Positions 46,925-56,999 of a stretch of DNA of 64,000 nucleotides are shown in pieces. Below the pieces are notes generated by a model. The model was not told the origin of the DNA and did not search any database. It saw only the letters and a program-made list of their open reading frames with translations. How positions within the stretch are numbered: position 1 is the stretch's first letter; each line of letters starts with the position of its first letter. Source of the stretch: Ehretia macrophylla (taxonomy: Eukaryota; Streptophyta; Magnoliopsida; Boraginales; Ehretiaceae); contig CM075781.1 of assembly GCA_037974665.1 (NCBI GenBank), positions 32,527,235 through 32,591,234 on the forward strand, in the 5' to 3' direction. Position numbers and translations under genes: made by a program.

Positions 46925-47511
46925 TAGCTTCTTGGACTTCTTGAGGTAACAGTCTTTTGCAAAATGTCATTTCTTTCCACAAAGAAAACATTTAGTGGAA
47001 GAAGAGGGTTTTGATCTTTTCTTCACAAATCTGAATTTCTTGAAAGGTTTTCTGGACTTGTGAAACCTTTTATGATGTTTGTGCTTCTTGTGTTTGTGAC
47101 ACGAACATGGAAAGTGACGATGAGCGTGACAGCCAAACTTTGAGAAATCTTTTCTACAAAAGGTATCCATTGTTTTTTGCTCGTTGCTTTTGAGAAGTTT
47201 GCCAAGTCATTTGGACTTGCACTGATCTTGGATGAGCTTTCTGGCCATCTGGTACAAGTTTGCGAGACTCACCTGTCTTAGATCTGCAATATTGGCTCGT
47301 TTGAACTATGTTTCAAGAAATTCAGGAAGTGGTTGTGGCATGTTGAAGATGAACGCCTTCTTGATGGTTTCTGTATTTTTTATGAAGATAAAATACAGAG
47401 CTTCCTGTATGAGATAGTAATCTCCAAGTTTTGCAACATCACAACATTTGTTGAGTAAGAACTCATTTTCTTTGTTTTCAATCTTTTGTGCTATTTTTCC
47501 AACGAAAATGG
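46925..47511 (-). pseudogene. V2 coat protein, C-terminal part
   Basis: Continues from 49464 across SL2. Contains F-L-L-N-K-C-C-D-V-A-K-L-G-D-Y-Y (about 47460-47410), the His/Cys/Lys-rich segment (47131-47050) and the CCHC knuckle (46990-46949) interrupted by the shared TGA. A 1-base change near 47300 shifts the frame. Confidence 0.83.
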
Positions 47512-49463
47512 TGAAAGAATCTTTCATTTAGAGTTATGGAATCATATAGACTAAAACCAAGAGGAATCCATGGCTAGAATTTCCAAATTTTCTATAACAA
47601 AGTCTATATTCATCCAAAAACTCTACTCTTGATTTCATGTGGTTAACATATGGTAAGCATATATTCAGCCATATATCTATATTGTAAATAGGTTGATTTA
47701 GATATACCTCTTGTAGATCTTGCAAAGATGATGAAGAAGATGATGAACAAGCTTTGACAAGTCCTCCCACAAATGCAAAAGCTCTAGGTTGTCCACACAA
47801 GCTTGAATGAGTTCCTTAATCACCAAAGGTTTTGTGCTTGTCTTCTTTGGGATGTTTTTAAGCTAGAATAAGAGTTTTTTCTAAAAAATTAAAACCCCTT
47901 CTTGGGCTATCTATGCAATGGACGAAAATTGCACAATTAAAAGAGAAGACAAAATTGTTCTTCTCAATGCATTGTGTTTTTCTATGCATGCCTTGTGTAA
48001 TGTGTTCCTTGTTTTATGCATTGTATGTAGTATATTTAGAAGACAACAATTGCACTTCTCAATGCATCAAAACATGTGCTTTGTCTTCTTTTATCTTAAC
48101 CATTGATTTCAAAAATAATGGTCAACTTGATGATTTGGAACAATCTTAGCCATCTATTTGGCATCTTCATTTTTCAAGGCTAAAATGTATATATACATAT
48201 CACATACATATATATAAACTTTATTAATCTTGTATTTGTACATTTAATTTAATCTAATCATTATTAGTTTAAATTAAGGAAACCAACTTTCCGTATTTGC
48301 ACTTTTGTCCCAACACTTATAAATAATTACACATTCGGCCCATTACTACTTAATGGCTAAGCATTGCCAACGTTAACACTTTAACGTTCTAAAACCAAAT
48401 TCAAGCTTATCCGAAACTCATTCAATTACGCTTTATTGTGTATGACTCTATAGATTCACCGCCATATAGCAATGAGGGAACATTAAACGACTTTAATATA
48501 TTTTGGGAATATCTCCGACATTCCCAAAATACCCTCACGTTCTAGAGTGACGTCTAGCAACATATCAAGACAATTTATATAGCAATGAAGTCAAACAGGT
48601 GAATCTATTTATAGTCGCGAATAATCGTACAGTTTAATCCTTCTATTAATACGTCTCGATCGAACAAAGACCATGAAAAGATTAAGTCTATAAACTCGAT
48701 AACGATGCAAGCATCTAATAGGGTATAATGAGAGATGACTTCTATGAAAACACTTTTCCATCATCCATGCCTTGGCCAAGGACTTCCTCATTGTACAACC
48801 GAAATTAGATTGCATAGGACATCGCCTCACACCGGAGGTTAATAGATCCTTTTTCGATAATTACATGTCAATCACTATACTAGAAAGATAATATGCAAGA
48901 GGTCGTAACTTATCTTGACAATTCAAAGATAAGTGTTGTCCAAGTGCTAATATTAAATTCCCAATATATGCTACAATTATAATTTCTCAAGTCTAAGGAT
49001 TACATGTACATTCGCAACGAAAAACAAACTATTAATCCAAAATCATGTAATTTGTTATTCAGGTCATATTCAATGATCTATTCTACTAATAATCATTCAC
49101 ATGATTGCTAATTTCATCATATGTTTTTATGGTTCATGGCTCACCATCCTTTATCATTAATATCCAATATCAATCAAAGGTAGCAATCCACGTGATAGTC
49201 CATAATAGATTATTTTAATCTTGGTCCAATAATCTAAGGACTATGAATAATTTTAGATATTCATATATGAAAGAAATACATCAAGATATTCCAAACGCAT
49301 TTTGGAATATATTCATTTTTTGAGAATATCACGGAACACATTCATATAATATAAAAGTGGAGAATATGAACATCCATAAAATGCCATTAATAAATATACA
49401 AGTTTACATAAAATGCCAAAAGTAGGTCATCTAACTACATAGGATTAGGGCATATCACTAACA
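47512..49463 (-). mobile_element. SL2: 1.95-kb solo LTR of a different family
   Basis: TG...CA ends with the perfect target duplication AATGG (47507-47511, 49464-49468), inside the V2 coat protein. Read on the minus strand it starts TGTTAGTGATATGCCC and ends AAAGATTCTTTCA. No long frame, PBS or PPT inside. It shows no similarity to the gypsy LTRs or to SL1, SL3 and SL4. The strand is assigned from the TGTTAG start only. Superfamily not determined; a copia-type LTR is possible. Confidence 0.82.
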
Positions 49464-50588
49464 AATGGTTCGTAGACATCTTAGGAATATCTGAATAGGA
49501 TCTGCATCTATCAGGATGATTTTTCTTTCTTCTTCTGACATCATTCTTGTCCACCAACCGCGAAGTGATCCTGTAAAAGCAGCAACAAGATGGTCAATGA
49601 TATCTCTTATGTCAAGAGTAGGATTTCAGAGAGATTCTCCATTAATCCATGCATCCATTTTCTCAAGATATTTGAGTCTGTCATTAGGAGGAATTGAATC
49701 AATATTCTAGAATTGCTTGTGATCTAGAGCATATGGGATGAAAACTTTTCCTTCAATGTTTTGTTGTCTCTGAGGTTGTTGTTGTGGAACCAGTGGGACT
49801 CGTGCTTGTGGTGGTTGTTGGTTCCGATGCTCACCAGTTTGGGAAGTTTCTCCCTGGTCACTGGTTGTTTCTGAATCATCAGGATTAATCTACACTGGGT
49901 TATGTGTTCGTGTTCTTGTAGTATTCGTGTAGAACGGAGTCACAGGAGTTTGCATAAGAACTGGTCCTTTGTATGGTGGAATCGTCTGAGAGGACGAATC
50001 CTTTTCAAGCGGATCAAAGGAGTCAAAGGACGAAATAATAGAAAAAATTTCACTGGGACCTTCTTTCTCGTCTTCATCACCTTACCCAGTTGGGATAATT
50101 TTCTATTTGGAAAGATAATGAGGAGGTGGTGTGAGATCAACCTAATAGGCTTTTTTGCAATTGCCACTTGGTATCCAGACTGGATGATCAGGCTTTGGAT
50201 TATGCTTCCAAGGATGAGAGGACTGCTTCTTTGGCTTAGCTGGCTGTTTGAGCTTTTTAGCAAGTCATTCTCTTTTTCTTTTGAACTCATCAGAATCAAG
50301 GTAATACTTCTCGGAAGAAGATTTCTGCATGTTGATCATGTTGACGATGTTCCAAGAATGAACTTGTCCAGAAGGTTTCTGAATTGGAGTGGCTTTCTGC
50401 AATTTTTTCCAGTTGATTGGAGTTTTCTGGTAGTAAATGTGATTCTTGTGGAAAGCCTTGTGGAGGTCATTATACTGGGCATAACAACCTTGTCTGAGAT
50501 GATCATGGGTTTGTTTTGTGCATGCAACAAGTTCTTTGAGATCTGACCATATCTTTTGAATAGCAGCATTCTGGGCTTTTGTATTCAT
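49464..50588 (-). pseudogene. V2 linker and coat protein N-terminal part
   Basis: Begins N-T-K-A-Q-N-A at 50588. An open run to 50265 carries the basic linker (K-R-K-R-E). TAA/TGA codons near 50264, 50139 and 50084 break the acidic and Gln-rich part. The coat protein core (D-A-W-I-N-G-E-S) lies near 49640-49660 and is cut at 49464 by SL2. Confidence 0.8.
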
Positions 50589-51777
50589 GTTGCTTCAATT
50601 GATTGTTGACTCGATTTGTCCAACATCTTGCGGTCTGGTTTTGGTCACTTGCCATTTACCAACATATGCATTGTCGGCTTCTCTTGTACAATAGATGTCT
50701 TCAGGAAAATTAACAGAACAGATATATCTAGAGGACCTAGATCTGGCAACAAATGAATTTCTGACACAGTGTGGACAGGACTGAGGATGTCCAGCAAGTT
50801 GGCATTTTTCACATGGTTCAGCTGGTTGGGATTCTGTTGCAAATGATATGGCGACACGACCTGGTTCTAGAGGATGTCTAGAGATTCTTGGTGAATCATG
50901 GATGATTGGTCGGTTATAGCTTCTTTCATAATCATTTTTCTATCGAGGAGGGAAAGTGAGTTCATGTTTGGTGTAGATCTTTGGTTGGATAACATTACTA
51001 TCACCTAACACATGGACTCGAGGCTTGCAGTTGTGATCCAAGGAAAATAGATGGGTTTGGACTTTATAGGTCATGGAATGATGGAGTGTAACAACAGTTT
51101 CATTTGGGTTCATATCAGCTCCATAAAGTTGGATAAGGACCTGTATGGTTTGAGAAAGGTAGGACGGGAAAGGTCAAGGGTGAAGTTTGGTTCAACCTGG
51201 ATGAGAACATGGCCATTGTGAAGACCTGCTTCAACGGCACAGATGAGTGCATCATCAAACTTATGCTACCTGGTATCTAGTAAAGGTACTAGACACGAAA
51301 CATTTTTTCTGGCAAGGAAAATAGGCTGTAAGGCTAGACAAATGGCTCCAATGTGTAAACCTTTGTTACCTTTCTGTCTATATCTACGAAGATCAGGTTC
51401 AGAAAGTATGGAAAATAGGGTTCTGAGCGGGAAGAGGATACAGGTTGTATAGAGACTGTAGAGGATTTGTACATGACTGTAAGGGTTGCTGGCTTGATAG
51501 GTAATAGAGATTTGAACTTTTGTGTGAGTTGGGAAGTTTGGTGATATGAGTATGGGTTTAACGGAGAAAGTTTGCAGAGTTCTCCTAGTTTGGTAGATGG
51601 AGGTATATGGTTTATGTCTTCCTCATAGTGAGATGCGGAAGGATCAAAGGAAGTGACTTCGGAGTTGTTTGCAACAACTTCTTGTACTGGTAGGGAAAGA
51701 TCAGCCATGGTGGATACACTCGTCACGACTGGAGTTACTGTGGACTTACTGCGGAACTTACTGTGACTTTCATTCAC
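50589..51777 (-). pseudogene. V2 movement protein region
   Basis: The best start is the ATG at 51708 (M-A-D-L-S-L-P), homologous to V5; the open run extends in frame upstream to 51777 but that part is not conserved. The N-terminal run continues to 51334. The core follows with shifts near 51340 and 51160. The Cys/His cluster (C-E-K-C-Q-L-A-G-H-P) lies near 50800, and the region ends at the conserved stop before N-T-K-A-Q-N. Confidence 0.82.
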
Positions 51778-51879
51778 TCTTTAATGGCTATTGCCCTATT
51801 GCCAAAGACTCTAGTGTTCAACACACAAGTATTGTTTAAGACTTTCAATACCAGAATAGGGAAGTGCTACAATTAACTA

Positions 51880-51892
51880 GGCTCTCAGACCA
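51880..51892 (-). promoter_or_regulatory. V2 primer-binding site, decayed
   Basis: The plus strand reads GGCTCTCAGACCA; two mismatches to the V3 sequence GGCTCTGATACCA. Confidence 0.85.
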
Positions 51893-52360
51893 CTAAGGGG
51901 AAAGGAAGGAGCAGGAGGCAGAAGACATGGTTAAAGGCTTTAGTTTAAGAAAGAGAAATAGAGGATGTGTTTTAATCCCAATCTAACTCTGCCCTTTTAG
52001 TCAGGGGTTCTTCATTATTTATAGGAAAACCATTACAAAGCCCAATAATACAAAGCAGAATCTTTATTATTCCTGACAAGGACTAAAGTAGCTTCCTTTA
52101 ACAAAGAAAAAGCTGACATGACATAAAGAGATTTCTAATAATTCACAATAAGACAAACCTGACTCAACTAAAGTAGTTTTCTTTAATAAAGGAAATCTCA
52201 CTTATTACAAACAGAAAAACGAGACATGACTTAAAGGGAATCTGAAGTGACAAAAGATTCCTGTCATATCCTATTATTATAACATGACAAACCTATTTAC
52301 ATGACACGAAGCTTCATCATGGGGTCCACACGGGATTCATAGAATCTTGTCTGCAATGAG
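51893..52360 (-). promoter_or_regulatory. Viral intergenic region V1/V2 with TATA box
   Basis: The only intact V-to-V junction in the array. The minus strand has TATAAATAA at 52023-52015, about 125 bp before the PBS. The two GACTAAAG/AACTAAAG...TTTAA direct repeats seen in the V4/V5 region recur upstream of it. No coding is seen. Confidence 0.8.
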
Positions 52361-53143
52361 TCACCATCTGTCGTTATTGAGATCAAGATCATCCCACCAT
52401 TCTTGACTGTTTTGCCTAAGATTTCCCCCCCACGGATCATAGTCAGACCCAAGGTCTGCAGTGGAATAGCCATCTTCTTGAGAAAAATTCTGGAAGGCGA
52501 GAGGATGTTCATGAAAAGTGGGGCTATCAGGAAAGCGGATGTGCCAACATTTTTGGGGATTAGAAACATCTAGACCATGGGCTCTAGCAGTAGCTCTTTC
52601 GACTGTAAGACATTGTTCCTAAGAAATAAAATATTCCCAAGGCTCTTGTCGGAGGTAGAAATAGTTGATTAGAATGATAGTTGGCGGAATGGCACGATTC
52701 CAAACATTTGTGAGGCGAATGATGAAAAACTGCTGGTGCTGAATAATTTGACCGGTAATGAGTGTTGGATAATCAAATGACTAGAACACCTATGAGAATA
52801 GCTTGATAAAGCGGGAATGCGGAAACACACGAACATGTCTCTAAATGAGTTCTGGATAAAAAAGAACTGCCATAGGATAATAATTAAGCCAATACCAAAG
52901 ATACAAGAATTGCATCTTTGAAAAGTCATAATTACAGAAATCAAGAACTGTATCCCATGGTTGTTCATGCTGGGGATTATAACGAACAACGTTGCGAATA
53001 TAAAAGACAGAGCTTAACAGATCAATAATTCGTCTGAGCTTGATCTCAACGAATTCCTCAAAGAAATTAGTGATCTGGCTGCATGCAAACGCTCGTAGGA
53101 TTTTGAGTTGAAGCTCCTCAGGAATGGATGCGAGAAATTGTGC
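52361..53143 (-). pseudogene. V1 polyprotein C-terminal extension
   Basis: About 260 codons continue in frame after RNase H, matching V4. Segments include A-Q-F-L-A-S-I-P-E-E-L, N-F-F-E-E-F-V-E-I, R-A-T-A-R-A-H-G-L-D-V and the end W-W-D-D-L-D-L-N-N-D-R-W with TGA at 52361-52363. Four in-frame stops read TAG at positions where V4 has CAG or the same TAG. No catalytic motif or known fold is recognised; the C-terminus is acidic and Trp-rich. Confidence 0.75.
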
Positions 53144-54693
53144 CTATTGATCTAGACTCAAATCATAAAATGTCTGAGACTGGCCATCAGTAGGATCTAG
53201 ATTTGAGCTGGAACTGCTTGGAATAAGACCTGGAACAAGGGAAGATGGGAGTGTACGACCATTTGGATTTACCATGCATACAACTTTCTCGGATGGTGGT
53301 GTACGAGAGAGAAAATTAGCAAGGATATTCTCTTTGCCTGGGATGTGTCGCATTGTCCAATTGAACTGGGAAATCCTTTCTGTCCATTGGATGAGTTGTG
53401 GATCCGGAATATCATTCTGCTTTCTTTAGAATCTGTTTCAGTTATAAAAGGATTATGAACAAGATAAAACTTGAATTTTTTGATTCCCTGAATAACTGCA
53501 AGAACTTATCTTTTGAAAGAGGGATAGTTGCGTTGTGCTGGCGTGAAAGATCCTAACTTGTAACCACATACTTGTCTGTGTCCATTGTCTTCTTTGATGA
53601 GGACTGTTGCCCAAAAATCAAGGAAAGCATCAGTCTACAAAATGAGATGTCCTGGACCTGGGATCTTGAGAGGAGGAAGTGCATTGCATATCTCCTTTAG
53701 CTTCTGAACTGCAACTGTGGCTTCTAGAGACCAATTTCCAATGTTTGATTTTCGAAGGTACTTGGAAATCTGGCTGGTGTAGTTGGCCATGGATGGAACA
53801 TGCGATGAGGCATAATTGATCAATCCAAGGAACTGCTAGATCTGAGTAACAGTTCTGAGCTCATCAGGAAAGTCGAGGACTTTGCTTGATATGTGGTCCT
53901 GTAAAAGAATGTGTCCTTCTCTTATCTGCAAACCTAGAAAATCAATAGTATTTAGACCAATTTTCATCTTGGATTCAATAATAACTAATCCATGCGGGTA
54001 GATTAGTTCCTGGAATTGTTGGAGATGCTGGTGGTGTTCTTTAGCTGTGTTACTGAATACCAAAACATCATCAATGTAGACAATACATTGTTACGTAAGG
54101 GGTCGGTACACATCATCATTCTGTGTTGGAACTCGGACGGTGCATTCTTGAGACCGAATGGCATGACGTTCCATTCATAATGTCCCTGTGGAACAACAAA
54201 AGCAGTTTTGAATCTATCAGCTTTAGTAATACCAATTTGCCAAAATTCGGATTTCATATCAAATTTGGAGAATAATTTGGCTCTAGATAGCTTTTGAATG
54301 AGTTGTTCCTTTCTTGAAAGAGGGTGTTTGATATCCTGCAATTCATCATTGAGTTGGCGATAATCGATCACCAATCTTTTCTTTCCTCGGACCTGTTCAG
54401 ATCTTTTGTTGACATAAGAGGCATGACTTGCCCTTGGAGATCTGGATGGTCGGATGAGACCTTGCTCAAGTAGTGTTTGAATTTCAGCTTGATAAAGATC
54501 TTCATCTTTTGGCATTCCTGGATGAGAAGCGGTTTGGTATGATATCTGCAAATTTTCTCTGTAAGGTAGAGAGACAAAATGTTTCTCTCTTTCCTAGAAC
54601 TTGTTTGGAAGATCACCGCAACAGGAAAGGAGGAGGTTTCTCTCTTCAGCAAAGTCATCATCTTGAATGGCTGAAACTTGTGAGGGCAATTCC
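53144..54693 (-). pseudogene. V1 reverse transcriptase and RNase H, 5'-truncated
   Basis: The copy begins at 54693 where Gypsy-D starts, near the end of the protease. RT frame 54551-54100 has T-A-S-H-P-G, V-I-D-Y-R-Q-L-N-D, K-F-D-M-K-S and M-P-F-G-L-K-N-A-P. A 1-base deletion near 54114 shifts the frame before the Y-I-D-D box (about 54070). Thumb and connection continue at 54063-53836 and 53823-53635. A short deletion near 53424 damages RNase H. The RNase H end R-H-I-P-G-K-E-N is open at 53353-53144. Confidence 0.88.
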
Positions 54694-56212
54694 TGTGAAA
54701 CCCCACTTTTTATCTTAACCTCGATTTGCTTGTTTTGTCTCGTTTTGCGTGCTTTGACCTGTTTTATGTGTTATATTAGTTCGAATGTGCTAAATATGTG
54801 ATTTATATTCCTAATACATGCTATATGTGCATTCATAAAATTTTCATCAAAAACGGAATCAAAAATTTTATTGCCGATTTTAGTGAATAGTATTTTGAAC
54901 ACCTGTCCGCTAAAATTTTTACAGGGTGTTTTAAAACCTAGTCCTCGGGTATTAATAGACCTGTGTTTGATTAAAATGGATTTAGAATCGGTTTTGAAAT
55001 TTTAAAGGTTTTTACACTTTTTTTTTTGCAAGAAAACGAGTTTTAAACCGACTTGGGTGGAATTGTTTGAATGTAAAACTTCTTGTCACCTAAAAATAAA
55101 TTACTTGAGATAGGTTCAGTGTTGCATAAATTTTTTGAGCAAAGAAATAGCTAAAATGAATTAAAAGAAAAGAAAATACTACAAATAACTAGTTTTTACC
55201 TTTGACCTTGATTTAATTTGTTTGACTTTGCATAATATAACATCAACACACATTTGCAAAGCACAAAACATACTCATTTTACACCTACATGGCCGAGAGC
55301 TTCAAGGGAGAAAAGAAAAGTTGATTTTCAAGGTTTTCAAAGCAGAATTTCATAGAAAAGGCTAGTTTTTGTTCATAATTTTTCATACCGAGTTGGATTC
55401 CGCTTGTTGGCACGTATAGCACGCATATCTAGGCTTGTTTCGGATCAAAGGTGAGAGAAAAATTCTAGATCTCAAAAGTCATCTTTTGTATTTTTACGTA
55501 TAATTGAATATTGAACGATTAGAATATTAATTTGAAGTTATATTATTGCTCAGTGCATGCTAAGGATCGATTATATGTATTCTTATGAGATTTGAACTGT
55601 TGTAGCATAAATTTTTATTTTCGGGTATTTAAAGTTGATAGTTTGGCTATTTGTTGATTATTTTGAGTTGTAAAAGTTTGTTAAATACGTGGTAGCGCTG
55701 TTGTAATGCCAAATTTTCGATTGCGATGTTGGTGTAAAAGTCCGAAAATTTCAGCCTTGACGCATTAGGGTTTTAGGGTAGTTGGGATTGATTTGGATGT
55801 GTTTTGGTTGGTTTCTGAGAGAGCGGATGTAGTTGATTGAATAGATGAGTGATAGAAACTGGTTTGGAGTTGTTTGGATTAGTAGAATGTAAAATATGAT
55901 TATTAGATGTTTAGGTTGTCTTTCTTTAAAATGTTGTTATATGTATTTAGATGATCAAGTGGTGTTTGAGTGATTGAACTGTGAGTTGTTGATGGTTAGA
56001 TTAGGGTTTGGTTGTGTGTCTAATGCATGTTAAGTTGGGTGGCCTACTTTGTCATCTAACATAATTGTTTCATGATTTTATAGTTGATGATTGTTAAATG
56101 TTGTTTATTTGATTGTTGAAGTGTGGATTAATTGATTATTGATTATTGATTGTTGTTACAAAACCGTGAAGAGCACGCTTGGGGTTAATCCGGGGTGTTA
56201 TATTGTTAACTG

Positions 56213-56398
56213 ATTGTTATTGTTATTATGAGTCGGGAGTTGGGCAACCAATGTTATTGACTTCTCAAATTGGGATTGTTATTGTTGTTATGAGTTAGGA
56301 GTCAGGCAACCAATGTTGTTGACTTCTTGAATTGGTATTGTTATTGTTATTATTAGTCGGGAGTCGGGCAACCAATGTTGTTGACTTCTCGAATTGAG
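56213..56398 (+). repeat. Three tandem 62-bp repeats in the Gypsy-D LTR
   Basis: Core GAGTCGGGAGTTGGGCAACC followed by AATGTTATTGACTTCTC, at 56230, 56292 and 56354. The Gypsy-A LTR has two related 56-bp units at the equivalent place, Gypsy-B one. Confidence 0.85.
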
Positions 56399-56999
56399 TC
56401 CCATTGTTGTGAGCTTTGATAATATTGTGTCACCTCGGGAGGCATCCTGGGCTGCGGGCACAGTTGTCATGGCTAATCCCTATCTCGCATGGGCGGAGAG
56501 GCCATGGGGTGTGGGTCTAGGTCAAGGTACCTTAGGATTGTGTCATTGAGTTTGGAGGAGTTGATGAGCATTGAATTGGTGTATGGAGCTTCATCAGCAA
56601 ATGTATTGTATCCTTATTGTGTGTTTACAGTTATTGCTATTGTTGCATTTATAATGATTATTGATGTTCATTGTGTGTTTACTGCTCAAAGGATGATTTC
56701 CAAGGAGTATAGTAAATACTGTTAGAGATCTATCGGATCCTCACTGGGCTTGTTTTATATTAGCTCACTCTTAATTATTGCATGCATGCAGGTGTTACTG
56801 AGCCTGACTACAGGTACGTGCCTCTTGAAGAGGGAAATGTGCCATATGTGGATGAGTCTTATGTGCAGGAGTCATTGCCATGAGATTGTCTTAGTTGTTG
56901 TAACACAATGTGTTGTATAACCTATCTTAATATAAAGACAAATGTATGTTGATTTAGTAGTCTTTATTTTGATCATGACTAGATTACTAAGTCGGTTAT

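Larger units (their letters stand above)
19567..54693 (-). other. Head-to-tail array of an endogenous pararetrovirus (five partial copies, with later insertions)
   Basis: All viral segments are on the minus strand. Read right to left they repeat one genome order: PBS, movement protein, linker, coat protein, protease, RT, RNase H, C-terminal extension, intergenic region. Copies: V1 54693-51893, V2 51892 to the SL1 site, V3 41404-37356, V4 37355-23536 (with Gypsy-C inside), V5 23535-19567. The single-polyprotein order MP-CP-PR-RT-RH is that of Petuvirus and Florendovirus; the genus cannot be settled here. No LTR and no integrase belong to it, which separates it from Ty3 elements. Every copy has stops, frameshifts or deletions. 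Confidence 0.9.

Noticed and set aside
56150..56420. Tandem repeats near 56213 and 62120 considered as CRISPR or satellite arrays
   Set aside because: Only three or four diverged units directly adjacent, without unique spacers, and inside LTRs of a plant genome.
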